This document shows, piece by piece, positions 53,541-63,495 of a stretch of 64,000 bases of DNA. Position 1 is the stretch's first letter, and every line of letters starts with the position of its first letter. The notes below the pieces were generated by a model. That model was not told the DNA's origin, ran no database searches, and worked only from the letters and a program-made list of their open reading frames with translations. The stretch is from an uncultured Ectothiorhodospiraceae bacterium (GTDB taxonomy: Bacteria > Pseudomonadota > Gammaproteobacteria > UBA6429 > Thiohalophilaceae): the NCBI GenBank assembly GCA_947259575.1, contig CAMYMU010000048.1:1-64000 (forward strand), in the 5' to 3' direction. The position numbers and the translations under genes are program-made.

Positions 53541-56441
53541 ATGACAGTTGTCCACGACCCACTCCAGGCCCCCGAAGGCCGCATCGAAACCAAAAACACC
53601 ACGTGTTACATGTGCGCCTGTCGCTGCGGTATCCGGGTAACCTTGCGCGATGGGGAAGTGCGTTACATTCAAGGCAACCCCGACCATCCGTTGAACAAGG
53701 GTATCATCTGCGCCAAAGGTGCCTCCGGCATCATGAAGCAATACTCACCTGCTCGACTCACCAAACCCCTGCGTCGTAAAGAAGGCAGTGAACGTGGTGA
53801 TGCCGAATTCGAGGAGATCTCCTGGGACGAAGCGTTCAGCATTATGGAAGAGCGCCTTGCGCATCTACGTGCCACTGACCCGAAAAAGTTTGCGCTGTTC
53901 ACCGGCCGTGATCAGATGCAGGCCTTAACCGGTATGTTCGCCAAGCAATACGGCACCCCAAATTATGCGGCCCACGGTGGTTTTTGTTCGGTCAATATGG
54001 CCGCTGGCATGATCTATACCATGGGTGGCAGCTTCTGGGAATTCGGTGGTCCTGACCTGGAACGCGCCAAGCTGTTTGTCATGATCGGTACCGCTGAGGA
54101 CCACCATTCCAATCCGATGAAAATGGAGCTGTCCAAATTCAAACGCAATGGTGGTCGCTTTATCTCAGTCAATCCAGTGCGTACTGGTTACTCAGCGATC
54201 GCCGATGAATGGGTACCGATCAAACCTGGCACCGATGGCGCCTTATTCTTAGCCATCATTCACGAGCTGATTCGCACGGGTCTGTATGACCGTGACTTCC
54301 TCGTGCAATACACCAACTCGGCTGAACTGGTCAGTACCGATGAAGACAGTGATGACTTCGGCCTGTTTGCCCGCACCGATATCCCCCAGGACCCAGACTG
54401 TTTTGACCCTCAAGATAGAGTTTGGTGGGACCGCAATTCAGATAAAGCCGTGCATGCACGCACCAAAGATGCGGATCCATTCCTATTAGGTGAATTCACC
54501 CTGGCGGATGGCCGCGAAGCCAAACCATCTTTCCAGTTATTAAAGGATAGAGTTGAGGATTACACCCCAGAGTGGGCATCTGAAGTCACCGGGATCCCGG
54601 TGGAAACCATCAAGCGCCTTGCCCACGAAATGGGCATTACCGCACGTGATGAGAAGATCGAATTGCCGATCGCCTGGACCGATGTCTGGGGTAAAGACCA
54701 TGACACCGTCACCGGTAACCCGGTAGCCTTCCATGCTATGCGTGGTCTGGCAGCCCACTCAAATGGCTTCCAGACCATTCGTGCCTTAACCATCCTAATG
54801 ACCATCCTCGGCACGATTGATCGCCCAGGTGGTTTCCGTCATAAGGCGCCATTCCCTCGTCCCATACCACCTTGTGCCAAGACCCCGAAATCACCAGATG
54901 ATGTTAAACCGAATACACCACTGAACGGCATGCCATTGGGTTGGCCGGCAACTCCAGATGATCTATTTGTTGATGAAAACAACCAACCAGTACGTCTTGA
55001 TAAAGCCTTTTCCTGGGAATTCCCACTCGCCGCACACGGTCTGATGCAAAATGCGATCACCAACGCCTGGCGCCAGGATCCATATCCGATTGATACCTTG
55101 ATGATCTTCATGGCGAACATGGCCTGGAACTCCACCATGAACACCGCCAATGTGCGTGACATGTTGAATGACAAAGACGAAAACGGTGAATACAAAATTC
55201 CATACTTGATCGTCTGCGATGCCTTCCAATCGGAAATGGTTGCGTATGCAGATCTGGTGCTACCAGATACTACCTATTTAGAACGTCATGATACGATCAG
55301 TATGCTGGATCGCCCTATTTCCGAATACGACGGTCCGGTGGATTCCGTTCGTATTCCTGTTGTGCCACCAACGGGTGAAACCAAGCCGTTCCAGGAAGTC
55401 CTGATCGAATTGGGTTCACGCCTAAATTTACCTGCCTTCACTAATAAAGATGGTTCACGCAAATACCGTGATTATCCGGACTTTATCGTGAACTTCGAAA
55501 CCGAGCCAGGTTCCGGTATCGGCTTCCTCGCAGGTTGGCGTGGCAAGGGTGGTGAGAAGTTCATGAAAGGTGAACCGAACCCGAACCAGTGGGAAATGTA
55601 TGAGAAGAACAATTGCGTGTTCCATTATGAGATGCCTAAGTCATACCAGTACATGCGCAACTGGAACCGCGGTTACTTAAACTGGGCACAGGAACATCGC
55701 CTGTTACGTTATGCCGAACCCATCAACATTCATATTTATTCTGAAATCCTGATGAACTTCCGTTTGGCTGCACAAGGTAAGCGTGAAGGCAAACAACCAC
55801 CTGAGCATTTGCGTAAGCGTGTTGAAACTTACTTCGATCCGTTACCGTTCTATTTTGAACCACTGGAAAATCACTTAACGGATAAACATAAATATCCACT
55901 CAATGCCGTGACCCAACGTCCGATGGCGATGTACCACTCATGGGATTCGCAAAACGCCTGGTTACGTCAGATCCATACCTATAACTTTATGTATGTACAT
56001 CCCAAGACTGCCTCCGCCGCTGGCATTAAAGATGGTGGCTGGATGTGGGCCGAATCCATGCACGGTAAAGTACGCTGCTTGTGCCGTTATAGTGAATCGG
56101 TTGAACCGGGTACCGTCTGGACCTGGAATGCGATTGGTAAGTCGAAAGGTGCATGGCGATTAGATAAAGATGCCAATGAATCTGAAAAAGGTTTCTTGTT
56201 AAATCACCTCATCAGTGAAGAGTTACCAGCCCATGAAGCGGGAGAACATGTCTCTAACTCGGATCCGAATACCGGACAGGCCGCCTGGTATGACGTACGC
56301 GTACGTATTTATCCAGCAGCTGAAGACGAAGATAAAACCAGTTATCCGCAATTTGATGAGATGCCAGCCTTACCCGGTACCGGTAAGACCGGCAAAGTGT
56401 TGAAGTACTTTGCGGGTATGTTTAAGAAGAAGGCGGGTTAG
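53541..56441 (+). CDS. soeA: SoeA: molybdopterin subunit of membrane-bound sulfite dehydrogenase
   Basis: 966 residues, DMSO-reductase family. The N-terminal [4Fe-4S] motif is CYMCACRCGIRV with the fourth Cys in IICAKG. Molybdopterin guanine dinucleotide-binding segments are spread through the protein (FTGRDQMQALTGMFAKQYG, LFVMIGTAEDHHSNPMKME, FISVNPVRTGYS, and the C-terminal dinucleotide-binding domain near MYHSWDSQNAWLRQ). No Tat signal peptide, consistent with the cytoplasmic SoeA described in Allochromatium. It oxidises sulfite to sulfate and passes electrons through SoeB to SoeC and quinone. First gene of soeABC, 5 nt before soeB. Confidence 0.88.
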   Translation: MTVVHDPLQAPEGRIETKNTTCYMCACRCGIRVTLRDGEVRYIQGNPDHPLNKGIICAKGASGIMKQYSPARLTKPLRRKEGSERGDAEFEEISWDEAFSIMEERLAHLRATDPKKFALFTGRDQMQALTGMFAKQYGTPNYAAHGGFCSVNMAAGMIYTMGGSFWEFGGPDLERAKLFVMIGTAEDHHSNPMKMELSKFKRNGGRFISVNPVRTGYSAIADEWVPIKPGTDGALFLAIIHELIRTGLYDRDFLVQYTNSAELVSTDEDSDDFGLFARTDIPQDPDCFDPQDRVWWDRNSDKAVHARTKDADPFLLGEFTLADGREAKPSFQLLKDRVEDYTPEWASEVTGIPVETIKRLAHEMGITARDEKIELPIAWTDVWGKDHDTVTGNPVAFHAMRGLAAHSNGFQTIRALTILMTILGTIDRPGGFRHKAPFPRPIPPCAKTPKSPDDVKPNTPLNGMPLGWPATPDDLFVDENNQPVRLDKAFSWEFPLAAHGLMQNAITNAWRQDPYPIDTLMIFMANMAWNSTMNTANVRDMLNDKDENGEYKIPYLIVCDAFQSEMVAYADLVLPDTTYLERHDTISMLDRPISEYDGPVDSVRIPVVPPTGETKPFQEVLIELGSRLNLPAFTNKDGSRKYRDYPDFIVNFETEPGSGIGFLAGWRGKGGEKFMKGEPNPNQWEMYEKNNCVFHYEMPKSYQYMRNWNRGYLNWAQEHRLLRYAEPINIHIYSEILMNFRLAAQGKREGKQPPEHLRKRVETYFDPLPFYFEPLENHLTDKHKYPLNAVTQRPMAMYHSWDSQNAWLRQIHTYNFMYVHPKTASAAGIKDGGWMWAESMHGKVRCLCRYSESVEPGTVWTWNAIGKSKGAWRLDKDANESEKGFLLNHLISEELPAHEAGEHVSNSDPNTGQAAWYDVRVRIYPAAEDEDKTSYPQFDEMPALPGTGKTGKVLKYFAGMFKKKAG

Positions 56442-56446
56442 AACAA

Positions 56447-57178
56447 ATGACACAATTAGCATTAATCATTGACTTAAACGTCTGCGTTGGCTGCCATGCC
56501 TGCGTAACTTCCTGTAAGGAATGGAACACGTCAGGCTCGGCGGGTTTCATGACCGATGAAAATCCTTATAGCAAAGACCCAACCGGTACATTCTTTAATC
56601 GCGTACAAACTTACGAGATTGGCGAGTTCCCTGCGACAGAAACGCTTCACTTTCCAAAGAGTTGTTTGCATTGTGAAGATCCACCCTGCGTACCTGTCTG
56701 CCCAACGGGTGCCAGTTACAAGCGCAAGGAAGACGGGATTGTTTTAGTCGATTATGACAAGTGTATTGGTTGTCGTTATTGTTCTTGGGCTTGTCCTTAT
56801 GGTGTTCGCGAAATCGATGAAACTCAAAAGGTTATGAAAAAATGTACCTTATGTGTCGATCGCATATATGACGAGGAACTACCTGAGTCAGAACGTAAAC
56901 CAGCGTGTGTATTGGCATGTCCAACTAGCGCACGTTTGTTTGGTGACGTTCATGACTCCGAATCAGATGTCTCGGTCACTATTCGCGAAGAAGGTGGTTA
57001 TCAGCTTATGCCTGAATGGGGCACAAAGCCTGCGAACCATTATCTGCCACGCCGTAAGACGCGCATGAATATCCATGAAGATGAATTGCAGCGCGCAGAT
57101 AATCCATTGAAGAAAGAAGAGCGTGGACCAAGTGCACCTGTCGATGCACCCACTCTTGATGATAGTACCAGTTGGTAA
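56447..57178 (+). CDS. soeB: SoeB: iron-sulfur subunit of sulfite dehydrogenase
   Basis: 243 residues, DmsB/NrfC-like. Four Cys clusters are visible: CVGCHACVTSC (residues 12-22), CLHCEDPPCVPVCPTGAS, CIGCRYCSWACP and CTLCVDRI followed by CVLACPT. These give four [4Fe-4S] clusters for electron transfer between SoeA and SoeC. No signal peptide, as expected for a cytoplasmic enzyme. It starts 5 nt after soeA and is followed by soeC after 13 nt. Confidence 0.9.
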   Translation: MTQLALIIDLNVCVGCHACVTSCKEWNTSGSAGFMTDENPYSKDPTGTFFNRVQTYEIGEFPATETLHFPKSCLHCEDPPCVPVCPTGASYKRKEDGIVLVDYDKCIGCRYCSWACPYGVREIDETQKVMKKCTLCVDRIYDEELPESERKPACVLACPTSARLFGDVHDSESDVSVTIREEGGYQLMPEWGTKPANHYLPRRKTRMNIHEDELQRADNPLKKEERGPSAPVDAPTLDDSTSW

Positions 57179-57191
57179 CGAGGAATTTAGT

Positions 57192-58169
57192 ATGCACCCC
57201 GCATTTAGCGTAATATTTTTAACAACTTTAATCGGTGCCGGCCAAGGTCTGTTCCTGGCGTTAATTACCGGCCAAAGCTATGCCGCTGTTCAATTATTGC
57301 CGAGTCAGGACAGTACACAATTTTATGGAAACGGCGCCGCGATCGTTATGTTGTTTCTTATCGGTGGCCTTATTGCTTCATTTTTTCACTTAGGGCGTCC
57401 TGAGCGTGCCTGGCGTGCAGCCTCACAGTGGCGCACTTCGTGGTTATCACGTGAAGTTATCGTTCTACCGGCCTTAATGTTTCTGGTGTTTGTATATGGT
57501 GTAATGCATTACTTTGAGTGGGACACCGTCCTGTTTACAACCAAGGAAGGTGCAAAACTGCAAGTAACACTAGTTGTTGGTATTATTGGCGCGCTTGCAA
57601 CATTTCTTCTATTTTTGTGTACCGGCATGATTTATGGTTGTTTGAAATTCCTGCAGGAATGGCACAGCCCATTAACCGTGATTAACTACACACTGTTGGG
57701 TACAGCATCCGGTTTTGTATTGGCAACGGCGTTTGCAAACCACAATGCACCAGAACTCATGCGCTTCTTCGGCATCTGGGCAACTATCATTACGATCGCC
57801 GCATTTATCACTCGCTCAGCATCATTGATTCGAAATTCGAGAATCAAAGCCAAGTCGACTATGCAGACGGCACTAGGTGTTCGCCATAATAAAATTCAAC
57901 AAAAGGCAATGGGCTTCATGGGTGGTTCCGTGAACACTCGCGACTTCTTCCATCATGCCTCAGCGATATTATTCAAGAGCATGAAATGGGTATTCATTGT
58001 CCTGGTGTTTATCGTACCTGTTATTGTCATCTGGTACGGCATTACAGAAGCAAACACTACGGTTCTGCTAACTGCATTTGTGATCCAATATATTGGTTTA
58101 ATCGCTGAGCGTTGGTTCTTCTTTGCACAAGCTAACCATCCACAGAATTTATATTACCAAACTATATAA
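57192..58169 (+). CDS. soeC: SoeC: membrane anchor of sulfite dehydrogenase
   Basis: 325 residues from the ATG at 57192 (MHPAFSVIFLTTLIGAGQGL), preceded by GAGGA. An earlier in-frame ATG at 57123 lies inside soeB and is rejected. About eight membrane helices; DmsC/NrfD-like features include FHLGRPERAWRA and SSWRTSWLSRE-type loops near the quinone site (here SQWRTSWLSRE). It passes electrons from SoeB to quinone. The end, ERWFFFAQANHPQNLYYQ, is typical of DmsC-like anchors. Confidence 0.9.
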   Translation: MHPAFSVIFLTTLIGAGQGLFLALITGQSYAAVQLLPSQDSTQFYGNGAAIVMLFLIGGLIASFFHLGRPERAWRAASQWRTSWLSREVIVLPALMFLVFVYGVMHYFEWDTVLFTTKEGAKLQVTLVVGIIGALATFLLFLCTGMIYGCLKFLQEWHSPLTVINYTLLGTASGFVLATAFANHNAPELMRFFGIWATIITIAAFITRSASLIRNSRIKAKSTMQTALGVRHNKIQQKAMGFMGGSVNTRDFFHHASAILFKSMKWVFIVLVFIVPVIVIWYGITEANTTVLLTAFVIQYIGLIAERWFFFAQANHPQNLYYQTI

Positions 58170-58223
58170 ATCATATTTTTTAATACAATGTGTTAATTTC
58201 GATAGCTGAACTGTCAGGTGACG

Positions 58224-59054
58224 TCATTTTGAAAATGGCTTTATCAAGTCACGTACTACATCATATTCTGCGTCACTGGTCGCGGCAAATCCGTCGTATT
58301 TTTTGTCTAGTGCCTTAATTATTTTTAAATGCTCAGGGTTCTTACCGTCCAAATCGAGGAATGCTTTACGTAATTCCTTTAGTAGTTTGTCGTCGACATT
58401 TTTGCTTACCACTATATTGTAAGGCGGTAATTGTGGAGAGCTATATAAAATACGAAGTCCTTTCCCTTCCCATTTAAATGCCATCGTATCTTTTAGAATA
58501 CCGGCATCAAAATCACCATAAAGAACAGCGCGCGCAATATTGTCGTAGTGGCCTAAAAACTGATAGCTCGAAAATTGTTCCATTTTAATTCCAGAACCGA
58601 CAACTGATGCTCGTTGCAATAATGCTCGCTTATCACCAAAAGCAAAGGTTCTGCCGACCAATTCCTCTACTGACTTAATTGGGCTATCTTCTTTTACCAC
58701 AATCATAAGTTGAAATGAGGCTTTTCCTTTAGTCACAGTTTTTGCTACGATTTTTGCACCACCCATTTTGTGAGCCTTTATATAGGCAACGGGCGTAAGA
58801 TAGGAAATATCAACAGAACCTTCTGCAGCTTCTTTGATAGCGGCGCCCATATTTGGAGACAGTTTTAATGTGACTTGACGACCTAAATTCGCACTTAAGT
58901 ATTTGGTGAGTGGTGAAAGTCGTTTATGCATAACGGCTGGGATATCCATAGCCACTGAACCAAACAGTACCTCGGGCTCATCAGCTACAACTTGTGTAGT
59001 TAACCCGCTCATTATGAACATAAACACTGCTAACAGCATCTTATATGGTTTCAT
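58224..59054 (-). CDS. PhnD-like phosphate/phosphonate-family periplasmic binding protein
   Basis: About 276 residues from the ATG at 59054 (MKPYKMLLAVFMFIMSGLTT), preceded by AAGGAG. A longer frame to 59210 would extend into the upstream cyclase gene. Signal peptide (about 1-24, ending VVA). The PhnD/TAXI-type fold is seen in LSPLTKYLSANLGRQVTLKL, GSVDISYLTPVAYIKA, and GRTFAFGDKRALLQRASVV. No ABC transporter genes are nearby. It lies 28 nt downstream of a membrane diguanylate cyclase, so a role as the cyclase's ligand-binding partner is likely by context. Confidence 0.82.
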   Translation of the reverse strand: MKPYKMLLAVFMFIMSGLTTQVVADEPEVLFGSVAMDIPAVMHKRLSPLTKYLSANLGRQVTLKLSPNMGAAIKEAAEGSVDISYLTPVAYIKAHKMGGAKIVAKTVTKGKASFQLMIVVKEDSPIKSVEELVGRTFAFGDKRALLQRASVVGSGIKMEQFSSYQFLGHYDNIARAVLYGDFDAGILKDTMAFKWEGKGLRILYSSPQLPPYNIVVSKNVDDKLLKELRKAFLDLDGKNPEHLKIIKALDKKYDGFAATSDAEYDVVRDLIKPFSK

Positions 59055-59082
59055 ACTCATCTCCTTAAATATCCGATAAATT

Positions 59083-60414
59083 TTATTTTGCATGATTATT
59101 CTTAGGCGGGTCGATATCATCAAAATGTGTAACCCGATTACGCCCAGAATCTTTACTACAATAAACGGCCATATCTGCCTGCCTGTATAAATCATCACTG
59201 TTGATGCCAACAGACTGGCTATCTATCGTCGCAACACCGACACTTATAGTTACTTTGATATTCTCATCACCAAATCTCGTTATACAGCCCTGTACTGCAC
59301 TTCTTAATTTTTCACCAATAGCTAGCGCCGCTGATTTATTCGCTCTCTTACAAAGCGCTGCAAACTCTTCGCCACCAATTCGGCATAAAATGTCCGTTTT
59401 TCGGAGATGTGTTTTCAACAAATTTGCGACACCTTTTAATACCCTGTCACCAACGGGATGACCATAGTTATCATTTACTTTCTTGAAATAATCAATATCA
59501 ATGATTAGTAAACTATTTGTATCACCATGTCTAATCGACATTTCTACTTCGGTTTCCATTAATTCTTTAAACCGTCGCCGGTTAAACAACATTGTAAGTG
59601 AATCTGTAATAGCCAACTTCTTAAATTCATCACTAATCCGTTTTAACTCCTCTGACTGCCTCAGCAACATTCTATTATTTTTAACCAGTTCCTCGTCGGC
59701 AATATCTATCTTTGACTGAAGACGTGCATTTGCATCATTTAATTGGGTCCCCAGCTCATTGAACTGTGTAGCTAATTGACCAAACTCATCTTTTGATAAA
59801 ACAGGGATAGCCCCAATGATTTTGCCATCATCATCGATTGTACTGTCTAATGATTTTGACATTAGGCTGACGGGCCGAATGATAATATAAGAAAGTGCAA
59901 GAAATTCGCCAAATGCTATTAAAATAATAATTAACGCTTCGCGTCTTACCAATGCAAACTTCTGTGACTCGAGTTTATTTAGCGTATTTCTTGTATCCAG
60001 CCCAAGGGTTAACTTACCCACCACTTCGTCTTCTAAAAAAATGTCCTGAACAAACATCACCATCGTCGAATCACTTATATCCTCAAATGAATCTGACTCA
60101 CCCATCACATTACCTTTTAAGTTAATGACTTTGGCATAACCAATATCATCTGCCAGAGTAATTTCATCCAATAACAATTGGACGGTGTGGTAATCGTAGC
60201 CAACAACACTATAGGCTAACGATTTAGCAACAAATCGACTGATATCCGTGCCACGTTGATCAATCTCTTTTAAGGTATCACTTCGCTCTTGTTTGAGTGC
60301 TAACCAGCCACTGATGCCCAAGGCCGTTAAAAGTACACTAAGCATTACTAACAGTACTTTCTGCCTAACACCAAGACGGATACTTTTCGATGGCGCTTTA
60401 ATTTTCATTAACAT
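59083..60414 (-). CDS. Membrane diguanylate cyclase (GGDEF) with HAMP-like region
   Basis: About 443 residues from the ATG at 60414; in-frame starts GTG 60429 and ATG 60408 are alternatives, and no strong ribosome binding site decides. TM1 is at about 18-40 and TM2 at about 155-180, with a periplasmic sensor between them and a HAMP-like linker plus coiled coil after (about 180-270). The GGDEF domain (about 270-435) has the intact RIGGEEF active site and, five residues upstream, RKTD as RxxD inhibitory site. It should make c-di-GMP with product feedback. Operon with the PhnD-like gene. Confidence 0.88.
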   Translation of the reverse strand: MLMKIKAPSKSIRLGVRQKVLLVMLSVLLTALGISGWLALKQERSDTLKEIDQRGTDISRFVAKSLAYSVVGYDYHTVQLLLDEITLADDIGYAKVINLKGNVMGESDSFEDISDSTMVMFVQDIFLEDEVVGKLTLGLDTRNTLNKLESQKFALVRREALIIILIAFGEFLALSYIIIRPVSLMSKSLDSTIDDDGKIIGAIPVLSKDEFGQLATQFNELGTQLNDANARLQSKIDIADEELVKNNRMLLRQSEELKRISDEFKKLAITDSLTMLFNRRRFKELMETEVEMSIRHGDTNSLLIIDIDYFKKVNDNYGHPVGDRVLKGVANLLKTHLRKTDILCRIGGEEFAALCKRANKSAALAIGEKLRSAVQGCITRFGDENIKVTISVGVATIDSQSVGINSDDLYRQADMAVYCSKDSGRNRVTHFDDIDPPKNNHAK

Positions 60415-60593
60415 CTTATGACTGACCACGCAGGGAGTTCTTAGCGAAGATCGCTAACTCTAATTATTCCCAATAAGGTACTTTTTTATCGGCAAGATAT
60501 TGAAATTCTTAAATTTTTTATTGATTGTAACCTTTATTTACATTGGGAAATTAGCCTTTAATTCGAATTAAAGAGCTAACTAATTGATATACC

Positions 60594-62624
60594 TTAGTTA
60601 GGTATGGTTAGTAAATGCTCGCTAACAAGCTTTCCACTAAGCAAGGCATCTTCAATAAGTTTGGCAGGCAATGGACGACTGAGCAAATAGCCCTGTATTG
60701 CCGTAACGCCTAAATCTCTCAGAAATACAAATTGTTCCTCGTCCTCAACACCCTCTGCAATGATATTCAGCCGTAAGCTTTTTGCCAATGAAACTATCGC
60801 TTCTACTATGAATGAATCTTCTGAGCTTAAAACCACGTCACGTACAAATGACCTATCGATCTTTATTGAATCAATAGGAAGATGTCGGAGATATTGCATT
60901 GAAGAGTAACCCGTACCAAAATCATCTAGACTAATAGATACACCCAAGGCAGTAATTTCTTCTAGAATCTTGTCATTTTCACCGTCATTATCCAGTAGAA
61001 GACTTTCAGTTAACTCAAGGCAAAGTAAATGTGGTTTAAGACCTGAAGAGTCTAGCGCATCCCCTATCTGTTGGATTATCTCTCTATTGTTAAACTGCAT
61101 AGCCGAGATATTCACATTAATTTTTAAATCCGTTATCCCCATTTGTTCCCATAACATGCCTTGTTTGCAAGCTTCTTCCAAAACCCAGTGACTAACGGGA
61201 ATAATCAATCCAACTTCTTCTAGTAAAGGTATAAAATCATTTGGATTGACTAGCCCTAGTATCGGCGAATTCCATCGCAACAAAGCCTCCACTCCTAGAA
61301 CCTTACCAGTACGAACTCGCACAAATGGCTGGTAATATAATTCAAATTCACCTTGGCTTAAGGCTTTGCGCATTGCATTTTCCATTGAAAAGCGTGAAGA
61401 ATTAATTTTATTAGTGCTCATCGAGTAAAATTTGTAAGCATTACCACCTTCCTGTTTAACTTGAAGTAACGCAGTTTCAGCATGACTCAACAAATCACTT
61501 TCGTTATCATCATTAAATGGATACATAGTGATTCCAATACTCGGTGTTATATATAATTCAATGCCACGTATATAAAATGGTTCTGACATCGCCTTCAATA
61601 ATCTATTTGCCACTTCTGTTACATCATCAACGTGCTTAATTAGTTCACATAGAAGTGTAAAGTTATCACATCCAAAATGTGCTACCGTATCATGGTCACG
61701 AATACACAACTGCAACCTCTCAGAGAATTCAACAAGTAGCGTGTCACCTACTTCGTGGCCATAAGTATTATTAACATTTTTAAAGCGATCGATGTCGACA
61801 CACAGAATAGCGAATAGAAAATCCTGGCGCTTTGCGCCATGCATTGCATGTTGTAGACGATCATTAAATAATCTTCTGTTAGGTAACTTCGTAAATGCAT
61901 CATGAAACGACTGATAGTCAATAATTCGAGACTGATCTTTTATTTTGCTGACGGACTCTCTATAGTACACATCAGCACGTTTAATCACACTGAGTAACAC
62001 CAAAAAAAGTGCCACCCCTCCGCATGCGATAATAAAATAAGCATTAACCCGTAATTGATCGATCTCCCGAACCGCATCTGTAACATCATTCTGAATTTGA
62101 ACGATGCTATCAGGTTGTGAATTATCAAAATAATTAATGGAAAAATAACTAATAACAATTTCTCTGTTAGAAAGTACTCCTTTTTCTGAATTAAGTTTAC
62201 TTAGAAATATTAATTCTGTATGTGTTTGCCCTGATTGCGCTAATAAAAAACCAGGACTTAAACTCACATTAAGATCAAATGGTTCTGGTTGTGTGGATAA
62301 GACCGTGTTACCTTCTAAAGAATAGATCTCAACATTAACAATATTAAGGCCACGGGTCTGTTGCTTCATTAGATCAACAAACTTTCTAAAATCAGAGCGA
62401 AGTTGAATATCTTCACTCTTTATCGTTTTTAGCTCATTAAGATTAGGGTGGAAATTTTTCCATGAGTTAGTTACAAACAATTGGGTAAAAATTTGATTCT
62501 CGTTAGCTGCAAGATCGATTAGGTTATTTAACCGGTCTTCACGATAAAAGTGCCCTAATAGCAAGGTCGCAACAATAATAAACAGAATCCCTGCGATTAT
62601 GTAATTCCGCACAAGATTTACCAT
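60594..62624 (-). CDS. Membrane GGDEF-EAL protein (likely c-di-GMP phosphodiesterase)
   Basis: 676 residues. TM1 (about 7-27) and TM2 (about 195-215) bracket a periplasmic sensor. GGDEF (about 240-400) has a degenerate active site, FGCDNF instead of GGDEF, so cyclase activity is doubtful. The EAL domain (about 415-665) is intact: GVEALLRW, NVNISAMQF, ELTESLLL, DDFGTGYSSMQYL and IKIDRSFV are all present. The degenerate GGDEF may bind GTP to regulate the EAL domain, as in known PDEs. It is transcribed separately from the cyclase/PhnD pair, with 165 nt between them. Confidence 0.88.
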   Translation of the reverse strand: MVNLVRNYIIAGILFIIVATLLLGHFYREDRLNNLIDLAANENQIFTQLFVTNSWKNFHPNLNELKTIKSEDIQLRSDFRKFVDLMKQQTRGLNIVNVEIYSLEGNTVLSTQPEPFDLNVSLSPGFLLAQSGQTHTELIFLSKLNSEKGVLSNREIVISYFSINYFDNSQPDSIVQIQNDVTDAVREIDQLRVNAYFIIACGGVALFLVLLSVIKRADVYYRESVSKIKDQSRIIDYQSFHDAFTKLPNRRLFNDRLQHAMHGAKRQDFLFAILCVDIDRFKNVNNTYGHEVGDTLLVEFSERLQLCIRDHDTVAHFGCDNFTLLCELIKHVDDVTEVANRLLKAMSEPFYIRGIELYITPSIGITMYPFNDDNESDLLSHAETALLQVKQEGGNAYKFYSMSTNKINSSRFSMENAMRKALSQGEFELYYQPFVRVRTGKVLGVEALLRWNSPILGLVNPNDFIPLLEEVGLIIPVSHWVLEEACKQGMLWEQMGITDLKINVNISAMQFNNREIIQQIGDALDSSGLKPHLLCLELTESLLLDNDGENDKILEEITALGVSISLDDFGTGYSSMQYLRHLPIDSIKIDRSFVRDVVLSSEDSFIVEAIVSLAKSLRLNIIAEGVEDEEQFVFLRDLGVTAIQGYLLSRPLPAKLIEDALLSGKLVSEHLLTIPN

Positions 62625-62724
62625 ATCTAATTGCTCTGTTTCTTCGAAAGACTGAGTAATTAGCGGTCAATGAGAAATTTTCTGCAGGCTATTTATGTAG
62701 TGAAATAGTATAAAAAACAGACCA

Positions 62725-63309
62725 TTAGCGAGAGGTAATGCAAATCGCCTTTTCTTCTAAAATGCAGGCCTGACGACACATCCCACAACCCGGGCATAAG
62801 TCTGGGACAATATAGGGCTTTTCCTGATTCAAGACCAAAGCGCCGGGCACGGGGCAATCGGGCACACAGGCACCGCATTCCGGCCCTGAAAAAGGCAGGC
62901 ACGTTTCTTCATTGATAGTCACCACTGCAAGTTTTGGCAATGGAGCAGGTAATGGCTCATCCTGTTGTTGCTCTTCATCGATAACCGGTAACACTAGTGC
63001 ATCTGTTGTACAGCTTGTCACACAAGGCCAGTCTTCACAAAGATGACAACCTTTACTGAGTAAACTCATTCCAGGTGTATCCACCACATCTGCTCCCAAC
63101 TTTGCAGACAATTTAAATAATACGTCATGCGGACATGCACTCACGCAATCATCACATCGTTTACATGCCAGTAAAAAATCAACCTCATTCGATGCATAAG
63201 GAGGGCGAATATAACGTTTTGCTTTCTTTTCAACACGCGTGTCAATTTCATTCACCACTGTCTTGGTGACTTTCTTGAGTCCGGCGCGAAAGAAATCTCT
63301 ACGATCCAT
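62725..63309 (-). CDS. NapF-like four-cluster ferredoxin protein
   Basis: About 194 residues from the ATG at 63309 (MDRRDFFRAGLKK); a GTG two codons upstream is also possible. There are four Cys clusters: CKRCDDCVSACP, CHLCEDWPCVTSC, CLPFSGPECGACVPDCP and CPGCGMCRQAC, for up to four [4Fe-4S] centres. NapF is a cytoplasmic accessory protein for periplasmic nitrate reductase maturation, and the RRDFFRAG start is typical. No nap genes are visible here, so it may serve another molybdoenzyme such as SoeABC, encoded a few kilobases away (inference). Confidence 0.82.
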   Translation of the reverse strand: MDRRDFFRAGLKKVTKTVVNEIDTRVEKKAKRYIRPPYASNEVDFLLACKRCDDCVSACPHDVLFKLSAKLGADVVDTPGMSLLSKGCHLCEDWPCVTSCTTDALVLPVIDEEQQQDEPLPAPLPKLAVVTINEETCLPFSGPECGACVPDCPVPGALVLNQEKPYIVPDLCPGCGMCRQACILEEKAICITSR

Positions 63310-63495
63310 TACCACTCGCCTTGTTGCATATCTTTATGACAATCCGAGAAATATATGCGATCCGCCACCAGTAAGAAGAATGTCTTAACTTGTTGTTTTA
63401 TTTGATTTTTTATTTGATATTGAATATACCAATTCAAGATAATACCTGATATAATTACTCAAGTTTTTAACAGATAATATTTGAGGTCTATATAA

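Noticed and set aside
57123-57191. Upstream ATG for soeC at 57123
   Set aside because: Lies inside soeB and lacks a ribosome binding site; the ATG at 57192 has GAGGA and begins the first membrane helix.
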